64,000 nt of DNA from a virus. The notes under the pieces were generated by a model that did no database searches, was not told the DNA's origin, and worked only from the letters and a program-made list of their open reading frames with translations. This document shows, piece by piece, positions 31,197-39,454 of the stretch (positions are counted from its first letter, which is position 1; every line of letters starts with the position of its first letter). Location of the stretch: IMG/VR virus record IMGVR_UViG_3300025669_000021, positions 1 to 64,000 of that record; one strand, written 5' to 3'. A program made the position numbers and the translations under genes.

Positions 31197-31411
31197 GTGT
31201 ACGTTGCCCAAAGAAGAAGTGTCAGACGCCAAGAGAATATCTTCACCATAAGTTTTGCCCGTGGTGTGGAACACCGTATGAGGATACGTTCTTGAAGCAT
31301 GGCGGCTTTCACTGGTTAAGGCGTAGATTGTCATGGCGTAGACGCGCATTAGGGCTCCATGCCAGACTTGAACAGTACGAAATAGAGATTCGCCGTTTGA
31401 AAAAGGGATAA
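31193..31411 (+). CDS. Small zinc-ribbon protein with basic helix
   Basis: A 72-residue protein. CPKKKC near residue 5 and FCPWCG near 22 form a zinc ribbon; the second half is an Arg-rich helix (WLRRRLSWRRRALGLHARLE). The combination suggests nucleic-acid binding. Start overlaps the previous stop (ATGA). Confidence 0.65.
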   Translation: MSVRCPKKKCQTPREYLHHKFCPWCGTPYEDTFLKHGGFHWLRRRLSWRRRALGLHARLEQYEIEIRRLKKG

Positions 31412-31413
31412 TT

Positions 31414-31998
31414 ATGCTGATATTCGAGATGTCGACAATGGAACCGGGATTAGTAATCTCTGTTCGTTCATTTGGTGTTGGTGGTAGGACCATACGCGGG
31501 ACACTTGGCTCTTTCACCAACCATAACGCTTTGTCAGTATTCGACCACCCTTCCGAGCGGTTCAAGATCGCGGAAGCTGTTATGCCAGTGTCTAAGCTGA
31601 CCGAGCTTGCCGAGTACGAGCACAAGATGAATCTCCCCAAGACCCATAGGGATTACATCATCGTCCGGATCTGGCGCGTGAAGGGATTGACCACTGCAGA
31701 GAAGTTTGCCATCTCCGAGTATGCTCGGTGCAAGCTGATGGGGATACCGTACCCGATCAACAGCGTATTGCGAATGTGGGTGTTTAGGTTCGTGAATTCC
31801 CTCCCCTGGGAGATTGAGGGGAAATGGTGTTCCCAGTTGGACGCTGACGCAATCCAGCACGTTAAGCCCAACGCTCTTCTGGATCCCAGGGGAAAGATCA
31901 AGAAGAACTTCACTCCCCGGACTTTTGAGAACAGGCTAGTGTCTGGAGCGATCGAGGACGCAACGGACGAAATCATAGTAAATGTGGACCGAATATAG
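31414..31998 (+). CDS. Possible YiiX/NlpC-P60-like papain-fold protein
   Basis: A 194-residue protein with the order of a permuted papain-like hydrolase: PGLVISVRSFG, GSFTNHNALSVF (His near residue 37), an IAEAVMP strand with Glu, and later GKWCSQLDADAIQ (Cys near 138) with a downstream PNALLDP. In YiiX/NlpC-P60 relatives these His and Cys are catalytic and act on amide or peptide bonds. It could be a lysis or entry enzyme, or a processing hydrolase; the family call is tentative. Confidence 0.45.
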   Translation: MLIFEMSTMEPGLVISVRSFGVGGRTIRGTLGSFTNHNALSVFDHPSERFKIAEAVMPVSKLTELAEYEHKMNLPKTHRDYIIVRIWRVKGLTTAEKFAISEYARCKLMGIPYPINSVLRMWVFRFVNSLPWEIEGKWCSQLDADAIQHVKPNALLDPRGKIKKNFTPRTFENRLVSGAIEDATDEIIVNVDRI

Positions 31999-32008
31999 GA
32001 GAAACCAG

Positions 32009-32296
32009 ATGCCATACGAGACGATCAGCAAGCCAAAGAAAAAGAAGAAGCCGGCGCCGAGGATGAATGTCCGGGCGGTCGGGAATGTTGGAGACGGAAG
32101 CCCGGGCGGTATGGAGATAGACCCGCGATCAGGGGTATCTGGCAACTCCAAGAGCCGAAATCTGTATCCTGGGGCCCAAGGGACCGACTTCTGCATGAGG
32201 AAGAATCCGGACAAGAAAAGGAAGTTTAAAGGCTGTGCCCATCCCCGCAGATGCAAGAAGTGTCTAAACTACAGCGAATTTGAGGAGAAGAAGTGA
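32009..32296 (+). CDS. Small basic Cys protein
   Basis: A 95-residue protein with a Lys-rich N-terminus (KPKKKKKPAPR) and a C-terminal CxnC cluster (TDFCMRKN, KGCAHPRRCKKCLN), likely zinc-binding. ATG 32009 follows AGGAGAAACC and is preferred to the longer frame. Stop overlaps the next gene. Confidence 0.6.
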   Translation: MPYETISKPKKKKKPAPRMNVRAVGNVGDGSPGGMEIDPRSGVSGNSKSRNLYPGAQGTDFCMRKNPDKKRKFKGCAHPRRCKKCLNYSEFEEKK

Positions 32297-32670
32297 AGAA
32301 ACCTATGATAGTAGAGCTAGGACTTCATTCTGTAGAGGTTAACTTCGAAGAACGGTCTGGCGGTAACTTCTCTTTTCCTGACGGTGAACGACCAACTGTA
32401 TCTATCGGGTTTGGTGAGGAATTGTGGGCAGATGTATTGGATACGGCAATCCATGAATTCATGGAGTTTATGTTAGTTGCCCGTGGCCTGAGATTCAAAA
32501 GCTCTGGGGAGAGGTCAAGAACGTCAGATTCAACAGTAATGTTTATGACTCACGCTCAATTCACTTCTTCCCTCCAAGAAGCAACAGCGGCGTGGTGTGT
32601 GGTAGACACAGAGGCATACAAACAGTGGAAGGCTTACAAGGCCAAACTGAAACGGAGAAAGAAGAAATGA
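32293..32670 (+). CDS. Small hypothetical protein
   Basis: A 125-residue protein starting at GTG 32293. Strand-rich first half (IVELGLHSVEVNFEE, TVSIGFGEELW), then a helix DTAIHEFMEFMLVARG; HExxE is not a full zincin motif. Ends in a Lys/Arg run. Unknown function. Confidence 0.6.
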   Translation: MKKPMIVELGLHSVEVNFEERSGGNFSFPDGERPTVSIGFGEELWADVLDTAIHEFMEFMLVARGLRFKSSGERSRTSDSTVMFMTHAQFTSSLQEATAAWCVVDTEAYKQWKAYKAKLKRRKKK

Positions 32671-33311
32671 AGCGAATACCACTAGCACTATTGGCCCTGA
32701 TACTCTTGTCAGGCTGCGCGTACATCCCTAAGAGCAAGTGGCGTGACGCCAGGAAGGCTAAGGAGAGCCTAAAGAACATCATCCCTAGCCAGGAGTCGTT
32801 CTACGATATCTTTGGAAGACCCCGTAAGGACGATAACACCGGATCCACCGAAGAACTGCCTTTCGAGTGGTCAAATGTGGACTGGATATCCTCCGGAAGC
32901 GAGAATGTTGGAGACTGGCCGGTAACTATCGGTATCTCGGTAGGATCGATCAGCCAAGGAGATAGCGTTTCCTGGGGCTATATGACGTCTGAGGGCCACG
33001 ATCGGATCAAGGCGTACCCAAAGACGCAAGCTATCCATAACAACCCCAATGCGTGTATTGGATGGGTAACAGAGATAGATGGTCAATGGTACGGTGGGAT
33101 AGGTGAATGGCTACTCGCCGGCCAGACTGTCCAATCAAAGAAGCTATTCAAGTCCGACCGCGGCAACAAGCGAGTATTTCAATCCCCCCTCAAAGACTTC
33201 GAACCCAAGGAAGGACAGGTCTTCTATCTGTTCGTCTGTGGATTGAATTGGAACAACCAGCGCAATGTGAAGGAGCGCAGTACGCTCCTGGCGATGGTAT
33301 ATCACGAATAG
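32667..33311 (+). CDS. Predicted lipoprotein
   Basis: A 214-residue protein with a type II signal peptide: MKRIPLALLALILLSGCAY, lipobox LSGC at residues 13-16. The mature part is soluble and strand-rich with many Trp/Gly (DWISSGSENVGDWPVTIG, IGWVTEIDGQWYGGIGEWL). ATG 32667 overlaps the previous stop (ATGA). It is expected in the periplasm anchored to a membrane; superinfection exclusion, lysis or surface change are possible roles. Not recognised further. Confidence 0.65.
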   Translation: MKRIPLALLALILLSGCAYIPKSKWRDARKAKESLKNIIPSQESFYDIFGRPRKDDNTGSTEELPFEWSNVDWISSGSENVGDWPVTIGISVGSISQGDSVSWGYMTSEGHDRIKAYPKTQAIHNNPNACIGWVTEIDGQWYGGIGEWLLAGQTVQSKKLFKSDRGNKRVFQSPLKDFEPKEGQVFYLFVCGLNWNNQRNVKERSTLLAMVYHE

Positions 33312-33320
33312 GGAGGCATC

Positions 33321-33557
33321 ATGGTTCAGCGTAGACGCAGAGGTAATATAGTGCAGAAGGTCTTGGGAGCAACCGTAGCGCCATTGGCTAGGCGTAAAGT
33401 ACGTGGAGAAAGCGTCTACGACGCCAAAGCCATAGTATCCAAGAAGAAAGCCGGCGCAGCTAAGAAAGACGCTGCAGCCAAAAAGAAGGTTTCCAAGAAG
33501 AAGCCTGGGCAGTCAGTTGGATCAGTTTTGGTCAGAGGAAGAAAGCTTCGCAGCTAA
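33321..33557 (+). CDS. Small very basic protein
   Basis: A 78-residue Lys/Arg/Ala protein (AGAAKKDAAAKKKVSKKKPG), histone H1-tail-like. Such proteins can coat DNA or RNA. Good AGGGAGG site before ATG 33321. Function unknown. Confidence 0.6.
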   Translation: MVQRRRRGNIVQKVLGATVAPLARRKVRGESVYDAKAIVSKKKAGAAKKDAAAKKKVSKKKPGQSVGSVLVRGRKLRS

Positions 33558-33594
33558 TAGGCAACAATCTGGCCGCTGGTGGGCAAAGGCGAAT

Positions 33595-33726
33595 ATGTTC
33601 AAGGAGCACAGACAATTCAAGGATCAACCGGAAGCGCGGGGCGTAATGCCCATTCGTGGACGGCTATCTTGGCATAAATGCGTTGTTCTTGAAGATAATA
33701 CCTGCCCCTGGCGGTCATCTGTTTAG
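33595..33726 (+). CDS. Possible small protein
   Basis: A 43-residue frame (MFKEHRQFKDQPEARGVMPI...) between two better supported genes. A weak AAAGG lies before the ATG. The upstream in-frame part overlaps the basic protein and is probably not translated. Confidence 0.35.
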   Translation: MFKEHRQFKDQPEARGVMPIRGRLSWHKCVVLEDNTCPWRSSV

Positions 33727-33735
33727 AGGAGAACG

Positions 33736-33930
33736 ATGAAGACGTATGATGTTCATGTGAGTTATGTGGTAAAGAAGCGTGTCGGCGGTAGGAATATCAA
33801 CTCAAGTGGTGGCACTCAGATGAATATACGAGCAGCCAGCGAGGAAGGTATTGTCTTAGGTGTAGTCAAGAAGCTGCAGAAGTTCCACAAGGGAGTGGTG
33901 ACTGAGTTTACAATAATCACGGTTAAATAG
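33736..33930 (+). CDS. Small hypothetical protein
   Basis: A 64-residue, strand-rich protein (YDVHVSYVVKKRVGG, TQMNIRAASEEGIVLG, EFTIITVK). AGAGGAGAACG precedes the ATG. Function unknown. Confidence 0.6.
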   Translation: MKTYDVHVSYVVKKRVGGRNINSSGGTQMNIRAASEEGIVLGVVKKLQKFHKGVVTEFTIITVK

Positions 33931-33958
33931 AGGCCAATAGGCCAGAAAGGTAGCAAGC

Positions 33959-34273
33959 ATGAAGGTACTGACAGAGGGCCACAAATACATCATGGATAAC
34001 TTTGAGCATGACGATACTCAGCACGTCATCCAGTTCATCGAAAAGGTTCCTGTAGAAGGGTCAGCGGGTGGAGTCTTAGAGACGGTCCACAACGGAACGA
34101 CCAACGAAGAGGTACTGCGCGTCTTGATCGACAGGATGCAATACCTACAGGGCAAATTCCCGTGCAGGGAGAATGCCATCGTGATCACCAACCTTGAAGA
34201 GTCGCTAATGTGGCTTGAAAAGAGAACAGCAGACCGTCAGGCCCGAGGCGTAGAGGGCAAGCAGATCAAGTAA
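33959..34273 (+). CDS. Acb2/Tad1 hairpin-type protein (predicted signal-nucleotide sponge)
   Basis: A 104-residue protein. The second half, TTNEEVLRVLIDRMQYLQGK, FPCRENAIVITNLEESLMWL, EKRTADRQARGVEGK, is a helical hairpin that matches the phage family I know as Acb2/Tad1 hairpin (DUF7681-like) proteins. Studied members bind cyclic nucleotides and block CBASS or Thoeris defence. Residues 1-45 are an additional strand-rich part, so it is not a minimal Acb2. The anti-defence role is predicted from family only. Confidence 0.55.
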   Translation: MKVLTEGHKYIMDNFEHDDTQHVIQFIEKVPVEGSAGGVLETVHNGTTNEEVLRVLIDRMQYLQGKFPCRENAIVITNLEESLMWLEKRTADRQARGVEGKQIK

Positions 34274-34275
34274 AC

Positions 34276-34374
34276 ATGGGAATCATACTGCCAATAGTAG
34301 TTATATCGATTGTGTTTCTTGTTATGATAGGTATTGCTGGATGGATATATTATAGGGGGATTGAGAATGGCTAA
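34276..34374 (+). CDS. 32-residue predicted membrane peptide
   Basis: MGIILPIVVISIVFLVMIGI then AGWIYYRGIENG: one transmembrane helix with a short charged tail. It lies exactly between two genes, two bases after one stop and overlapping the next start by eight bases. No sharp ribosome site; moderate support. Confidence 0.45.
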   Translation: MGIILPIVVISIVFLVMIGIAGWIYYRGIENG

Positions 34375-34777
34375 GAAGAAAACCAACATCATCATACCGA
34401 TCAAGAAGAAGACCTTGAAGGTGCTGCTACGAGAGACGCAAGAGCAGTATGTGGCCTCTGAGAAGAGAAACATTGCGGCGATCGAGTATATTCAGATCAT
34501 GGAGAAGGTATTCAAGGAGATACTGTACTTCTCGGCAGAGCACCATGAGAAGCTGAATCTTGTTATCTCCCCGGGAACCGAAGAGGCTATCCTGATACTC
34601 GCAAAGGTATGTGCCCACGTAGTCCCGTTCTGCAGTGATGTAGATGAGATCAAGCTACCACCGGAGGCCGTGGCCGAATTGTATCAGCAGGGGGCAAGGA
34701 TGGTAGAACAGCCAGAGGAAGATCCAGATAAACCAGAAACACCAGAGGAGGAAAAAGATGTCGAAGCAGAAGACTGA
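34367..34777 (+). CDS. Hypothetical protein with acidic tail
   Basis: A 136-residue protein: basic strand at the N-terminus, a long helical centre (QYVASEKRNIAAIEYIQIME), and a Pro/Glu/Asp tail (EEDPDKPETPEEEKDVEAED). ATG 34367 follows AGGGGG. Overlaps the following gene by 20 bases. Unknown function. Confidence 0.65.
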   Translation: MAKKKTNIIIPIKKKTLKVLLRETQEQYVASEKRNIAAIEYIQIMEKVFKEILYFSAEHHEKLNLVISPGTEEAILILAKVCAHVVPFCSDVDEIKLPPEAVAELYQQGARMVEQPEEDPDKPETPEEEKDVEAED

Positions 34778-35006
34778 GAGTTTGGTTCATGTAGCCAAGG
34801 ACGATAAGACCGGCCAGTATCGGATAGTTGACGATCTCACGGGGGAAGTCTCTTTTGCCATGAAGAAGGATGGCACTATGAGCGAGAAGCCCCGGGACGG
34901 CGGCGGTCACGACCACCTGGACAAGGTGTCTCGTCAGGTCGAGAAGCATATCAACCCCTCGATCGTGACGGCCAACAAGCGAAAAGAACAGGAAAACGCA
35001 GTATAG
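34758..35006 (+). CDS. Small charged protein upstream of terminase
   Basis: An 82-residue hydrophilic protein (SLVHVAKDDKTGQYRIVDD, later DGGGHDHLDKVSRQVEKH). GAGGAGGAAAAAG precedes the ATG. It lies ten bases before the large terminase; role unknown. Confidence 0.6.
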   Translation: MSKQKTESLVHVAKDDKTGQYRIVDDLTGEVSFAMKKDGTMSEKPRDGGGHDHLDKVSRQVEKHINPSIVTANKRKEQENAV

Positions 35007-35015
35007 AGCAACATT

Positions 35016-36581
35016 ATGGCTAAAGACTTCGAATTTGATGACGATGAAGACAGGGAAATCGTCTATGTGGCAGAGCAAACTGCTACTGAATTCCATGCTG
35101 ATAATAGCTTTATCAGGGGAATAAAGGGGCCTATTGGCTCTGGGAAGTCTGTAATGTGCGTGTGGGAACTGTTCTGCAGGGCCCAAGAGCAAAAGGCGGT
35201 CAGGGGGAAACGTAGGACCAAGTGGGCCATAATCAGGAACACTTATCCGGAACTGCAGGATACAACCCTGAATACATTCCTGGAATGGATACCCGAGGGG
35301 GAGTTCGAAGGATACTCCCTCCGGGTAAACAGGACTGCCCCGATCCATGCCTATCTCAAGATGAACCTTCCTGACGGAACGGAAGTTCAAGCGGAATTCA
35401 TCTTCCTTGCGCTAGACAATGATGATGATGTCAAGAAGCTCAAATCACTGGATTTGACCGGCGCCTGGATCAATGAGGCTTGTGAAATCATATGGAATAT
35501 CTTCACGATGGCAAGGGGCCGCACCCGTCGATTCCCCTCCAAGAGGGATGGTGGGTACACCTGGGCCGGTGTCATCATGGACACCAACCCGCCAGATACA
35601 GAGCATTGGTGGCATAACCTTGCAGAGGTCGAAAGGCCGCTAAATCACCGATTCTGGTCACAGCCGCCAGCCATTCTTCCCATGCCAAAGAAAAAGAAGA
35701 GCGATCCAACCATCTATATGCCCAACAGGGGGCAGGATCCCCGGTACTCCGCGGCAGAGAATGTAAACAACCAAAACGCTGGATTTAGCTACTGGCTAGA
35801 TCTTACGGCCGGTGTAGGGGAAGACTGGATAAATGTGTTTCTTCTTGGATTCTACGGATCGACCATGGACGGAAAGCCGGTATATTCAGAGTATAAGGAT
35901 GATGTCCACTGCTCTGCAGAGGTATTAGAGCCTTTCAGGGGTCTACCCCTCGTCTTGGGCTTTGACTTCGGCCTTACGCCATGTGTTGCCATCATGCAGC
36001 TATCCCCGAAGGGTGTCCTACGTGTAATCGATGAGATATGCTCCGGTCACGGTGATTTCGATGATATGGGGATACGCCAGTTTGCTACATCTGCAGTAAA
36101 ACCCCATCTTAACAATGTCTACGGGGGAATGGTGATCAAGAGCGTTGGAGATCCTGCCGGTAACTCCCGGGCCCAGGCAAACGACGAATTGACCTGTCTG
36201 CTAGAGCTACAGGCTGCAGGAATACCAACAGAAATGGCCCTAACCAACAACTTCCTTACTCGGCGCGAGGCGGTTGCCGGCTTCCTAAACCGTATGGTAG
36301 ACGGAAAAGCAGGGTTTCAGCTATCCCCGAATTGCAAGGTTCTCAGGAAGGGATTCACGCAAAAGTACAAATATCGAAGGATTAGGACGTCTTTGGGGGA
36401 GAAATTCACCACTGAGCCTGATAAGTTGCATCCGTGGTCGGACGTCCATGACGGCCTACAGTACGGAGCAATGTATCTCAGCGGCGGCGGCATTGCCGGT
36501 TCCAGCACCCCGGCGCTACCATCAAGCGGTTCCCAGACAAGACGAAATGTCAAAGTCATTAGCTCTAAAGGCTGGTCGTAA
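35016..36581 (+). CDS. Terminase large subunit (podovirus-like)
   Basis: A 521-residue packaging ATPase-nuclease. Walker A GPIGSGKS near residue 39, Walker B with catalytic Glu in GAWINEAC near 150, an RNase-H-like nuclease with GFDFGL near 315, VGDPAG near 378 and DVHDGLQYG near 476. The portal follows after a regulatory gap, so this is the likely packaging motor of the virion encoded here. It belongs to a different family from the gpA-type protein at 803. Confidence 0.9.
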   Translation: MAKDFEFDDDEDREIVYVAEQTATEFHADNSFIRGIKGPIGSGKSVMCVWELFCRAQEQKAVRGKRRTKWAIIRNTYPELQDTTLNTFLEWIPEGEFEGYSLRVNRTAPIHAYLKMNLPDGTEVQAEFIFLALDNDDDVKKLKSLDLTGAWINEACEIIWNIFTMARGRTRRFPSKRDGGYTWAGVIMDTNPPDTEHWWHNLAEVERPLNHRFWSQPPAILPMPKKKKSDPTIYMPNRGQDPRYSAAENVNNQNAGFSYWLDLTAGVGEDWINVFLLGFYGSTMDGKPVYSEYKDDVHCSAEVLEPFRGLPLVLGFDFGLTPCVAIMQLSPKGVLRVIDEICSGHGDFDDMGIRQFATSAVKPHLNNVYGGMVIKSVGDPAGNSRAQANDELTCLLELQAAGIPTEMALTNNFLTRREAVAGFLNRMVDGKAGFQLSPNCKVLRKGFTQKYKYRRIRTSLGEKFTTEPDKLHPWSDVHDGLQYGAMYLSGGGIAGSSTPALPSSGSQTRRNVKVISSKGWS

Positions 36582-36617
36582 GTACATTCCTTGTACGTCG
36601 ATGTACGCTCAGTGTAC
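36582..36617. promoter_or_regulatory. Four helically phased GTAC motifs
   Basis: GTAC occurs at 36582, 36593, 36603 and 36614, spaced 11, 10 and 11 bases, so all face one side of the helix. Three have the longer form TTGTAC, ATGTAC or GTGTAC. They end nine bases before a promoter -35 box, the typical place of an activator or repressor array. No regulator is assigned. Confidence 0.55.
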
Positions 36618-36625
36618 AAATAAGC

Positions 36626-36654
36626 TTGCAATTTAGGCGTTTTCGTGCTATGTC
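36626..36654 (+). promoter_or_regulatory. Candidate promoter for the late structural operon
   Basis: TTGCAA (36626-36631), 17 bases, TATGTC (36649-36654) with an extended TGC before the -10. It follows the phased GTAC array and lies in the 266-base gap ahead of the portal. The terminator downstream at 36788 would intercept it unless antiterminated or read through. Confidence 0.4.
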
Positions 36655-36787
36655 TATTCCATTGAATGAGAGAAAGAAACTTTAGGCGGGACTTCTAATG
36701 CGTAAATATTTCTATGTAACCATTTGCTACTGAGCAAGATATGACGAGGGCTGCTAGGTCTGATCCCCTGGTAGCGATTGACTTCAA

Positions 36788-36829
36788 AGAGGCCGTACAG
36801 GGCTGTACCCCTGTGCGGCCTCTTTTCTT
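36788..36829 (+). terminator. Strong Rho-independent terminator before the portal
   Basis: AGAGGCCGTACAGGG (36788-36802) pairs with CCCTGTGCGGCCTCT (36809-36823), 15 pairs with one G-U, six-base loop, followed by TTTTCTTG. It ends the terminase transcription unit and separates early/middle small genes from the structural operon. Confidence 0.8.
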
Positions 36830-36847
36830 GTCGGGATACAACAGCTT

Positions 36848-38899
36848 ATGCCAGATCCAATCGGACTGAAAGAGGTTAGCACCGGGAAAAATACTTCCCG
36901 TTACGGTATGCTTACCGTCAAAAGCAACGATCAGCTTGTCAGCGAGGAAGCTCTTGAGAGGGCGAAACAGGATGAGATCAACGCCCAGAGCAAGCCCGAG
37001 ATCGCCGGTATGGCCCTTCACGTCAAGGATGCTTGGCAAAGGAACAAGCTCCATCGCCAGCGAAGTGGGGTAGATGAGCGTATTCTCAGTGCTTTACGTC
37101 AAAGAGAGAGCGAATATGACTCAGACAAGTACGCTGCCATCATGGAGCAGGGCGGCACAGAGGTCTTTATGGGGCTTACGGCGCTCAAGTGTCGCGCCGG
37201 GGAAGCATGGCTCCGCGACATCCTGGCAGATGATCAAGAAAAGCCCTGGTCGCTAGATCCTACTCCCCTCCCCGAGCTTCCACAGCACATAGAACAGGGC
37301 ATCGTGGAATCTACCCTCCTCCAGGTCCAGCAACACATGGAACAGGGAGGAGAACAAGTCTCCCCCGAGCAAATCAAAGATCTTGCGGCCAGTATGCGCG
37401 ACGAAATTGAAGACTCTATCCAGATGGAGGCAGATACCAGAGCGGCCAGGATGGATAAGTTTATCCACGATCAGCAAGTAGAGGGCGGTTGGCGGGATGC
37501 TTTCTCCGACTTCATCACCAATTTCGTTACCTTCCCGGCCGCATTTATCAAGGGCCCCATCATCCGTAATCGCTCGGCTCTCGCATATACCTTCGTAAAC
37601 GGCAAGACCGGCGTGAAGGTTAAGAATGAGATAGCCCAGGAGTTTGAGTGTCCAAGTGCTTTCGACATCTACCCTTCTGCAGGGGCAGTAAGCATGGATG
37701 ACGGTGATCTGATCGAGAGGATGAGGTACAGCGGAGTCAGTTTGCTCGAAATGAAGGGGCTCCCCGGCTGGAATGACGAGGCGATAGACCTTGTTCTCTC
37801 TCTGTATCGTGATGGTGGACTTCGGGAATGGACGGCCATAGACCAAGAGCGATCGGAGCTTGAGGATCACGGCCCAGACCGTATCGAGCAACGCGACTGG
37901 ATGGAGGCTCTTGAATACTGGGGCGCCGTATCTGGTGAAACTCTCCAGAAAGAGGGCATGGAGAAGGATATCCACGGCAATGCCATCATTCCTATCATGG
38001 AATACGAGATGAACGTCATTCTTATTGGAGATTACGTGGTCTACAGCGGTCTTAACCAGGATCTACTCGGCCGCAGACCATACTCTAAGGCTTCCTGGAG
38101 CGTCATTCCCGGGTCATTCTGGGGCAAGGGTGTCCCTGCGATGATGGCCGACCTACAATCTATCTGTAACGCCACTATCAGGGCTCTAGTGAACAATGAG
38201 GCGGTCGGATCTGGACCCCAGGTAGTCTACAATGATGTAGGAAGGATCCCATCTGGCGAGGATATAACCAATCTCTTCCCTTTCAAGACTCACCAGTTCA
38301 CAAACCAGATGAACAGCCAGCTAAAGCCTATCGACTTCTTCCAGCCAAAGATAAACGCCGCGGAGCTATTGGGCGTCTATCAGAAGTTTGCCGACATGGC
38401 CGACGATTATACAGGAATTCCGTCATACGCGCATGGAAACGACAATGTTGGAGGGGCCGGCAGGACTATGGGAGGCCTATCCATGTTGATGTCAAATGCT
38501 GCGAGGGGGATGAAGATGGTGATAGGTCGCGTCGATGACAAGATCATCAGAGACGTGATTATGCGTCAGTTCCATTGGAATATGCTCTTTGAGCCTGATG
38601 AGTCCATTAAGGGTGACATCGAGATCGTTGCGAGGGGTGCATTGGCTCAGATCGTTAAAGAGTCGATGAATTCCAGACGGGTCGAATACTTGAACGCCAC
38701 CAATAATGAGACAGACAGGATGCTCACGGGGCTGGAAGGACGCAGGTTGGCACTCAAGGAAACAGCTAAATCCTTAGATATCCCCGGGCAACTGGTCAGG
38801 AGCAAGGAAGAAGTCGCAATGTTGGAGCAACAGTTACAGGACGCTCAGATAGCAGCAACTCAAGAAGAAGCCCAGGCACAAGCCGGGGCAGCAGCGTAA
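36848..38899 (+). CDS. Portal protein
   Basis: A 683-residue head-tail connector that forms the dodecameric portal. The central part has the podovirus portal style: PYSKASWSVIPGSFWGKGVP, ATIRALVNNEAVGSGP, then TGIPSYAHG and a TMGGLSMLMSNAARG stretch, with a helical, Gln/Ala-rich C-terminus. Position right after the large terminase and before scaffold and coat agrees. Start ATG 36848 lacks a strong ribosome site. Confidence 0.8.
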   Translation: MPDPIGLKEVSTGKNTSRYGMLTVKSNDQLVSEEALERAKQDEINAQSKPEIAGMALHVKDAWQRNKLHRQRSGVDERILSALRQRESEYDSDKYAAIMEQGGTEVFMGLTALKCRAGEAWLRDILADDQEKPWSLDPTPLPELPQHIEQGIVESTLLQVQQHMEQGGEQVSPEQIKDLAASMRDEIEDSIQMEADTRAARMDKFIHDQQVEGGWRDAFSDFITNFVTFPAAFIKGPIIRNRSALAYTFVNGKTGVKVKNEIAQEFECPSAFDIYPSAGAVSMDDGDLIERMRYSGVSLLEMKGLPGWNDEAIDLVLSLYRDGGLREWTAIDQERSELEDHGPDRIEQRDWMEALEYWGAVSGETLQKEGMEKDIHGNAIIPIMEYEMNVILIGDYVVYSGLNQDLLGRRPYSKASWSVIPGSFWGKGVPAMMADLQSICNATIRALVNNEAVGSGPQVVYNDVGRIPSGEDITNLFPFKTHQFTNQMNSQLKPIDFFQPKINAAELLGVYQKFADMADDYTGIPSYAHGNDNVGGAGRTMGGLSMLMSNAARGMKMVIGRVDDKIIRDVIMRQFHWNMLFEPDESIKGDIEIVARGALAQIVKESMNSRRVEYLNATNNETDRMLTGLEGRRLALKETAKSLDIPGQLVRSKEEVAMLEQQLQDAQIAATQEEAQAQAGAAA

Positions 38900-38919
38900 A
38901 CAATCAGGAGATACAGACC

Positions 38920-39405
38920 ATGCAGAAAATGACTAAAGCAGTGATCGCAGTTGGAATCCTTAGCTTATTCGTGGCCGTTGGGGCATTTGCTGACCGTGCA
39001 GATTACGGTATCAGGCTTCTCCGGGTGAAGGAGATACACAAATTCCCCCCTAACACATCAATCTCGGTTGAGGATCCCATTACTTTTTCGGGTTCTATAG
39101 CCCAGGCGGCGTCGAGAACTTTGACTCCTTCGACCGTTACCGGTGCGGCTACCGTTCTTGGTGTAGAAGCTGGAATGATAATCATGGAACCGTCATCGGC
39201 TCACGATTTGACGCTTACGGCCGGTGTCTCTGGACAGGTTGTCACTCTGTTCAATAACTCCGCAGGATCAACGAACATCACGCTCCTATCGGCGGCAGCT
39301 ACTCATAGATTCAACTCCGATATCGTGTTGTCGCAGTATGATTCTATCACTTTGGCCTATCTTGATAGCAAGTGGTCGACCATTGCATCTTCAACGTACA
39401 ACTAG
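38920..39405 (+). CDS. Secreted beta-rich protein in the structural operon
   Basis: A 161-residue protein with a Sec signal peptide: MQKMTKAVIAVGILSLFVAV then GAFA and cleavage before DRAD. The mature part is strand-rich and low in charge (HDLTLTAGVSGQVVTLFNNS), like small phage beta domains. A CAGGAG site precedes ATG 38920. A secreted protein between portal and scaffold is unexpected. Unknown function. Confidence 0.65.
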   Translation: MQKMTKAVIAVGILSLFVAVGAFADRADYGIRLLRVKEIHKFPPNTSISVEDPITFSGSIAQAASRTLTPSTVTGAATVLGVEAGMIIMEPSSAHDLTLTAGVSGQVVTLFNNSAGSTNITLLSAAATHRFNSDIVLSQYDSITLAYLDSKWSTIASSTYN

Positions 39406-39454
39406 GGGATGAACGGGCTCGGGGCTACCTCGCGGGGCCCCGGGCTTAATCATT

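Noticed and set aside
32293-32670. HEFMEF as a zinc metallopeptidase motif
   Set aside because: The second His of HExxH is absent and no third ligand is evident.
34650-35390. Long minus-strand frame (246 codons)
   Set aside because: It runs opposite three coupled rightward genes including the Walker A region of the terminase; composition is shadow-like (Leu/Pro/Arg-rich).
37253-37975. Minus-strand frame of 240 codons opposite the portal
   Set aside because: Shadow of the portal gene; no start context and no neighbours on that strand.
39410-39442. GC-rich hairpin as a terminator after the secreted protein gene
   Set aside because: The stem is strong but no T tract follows, so termination is not supported.
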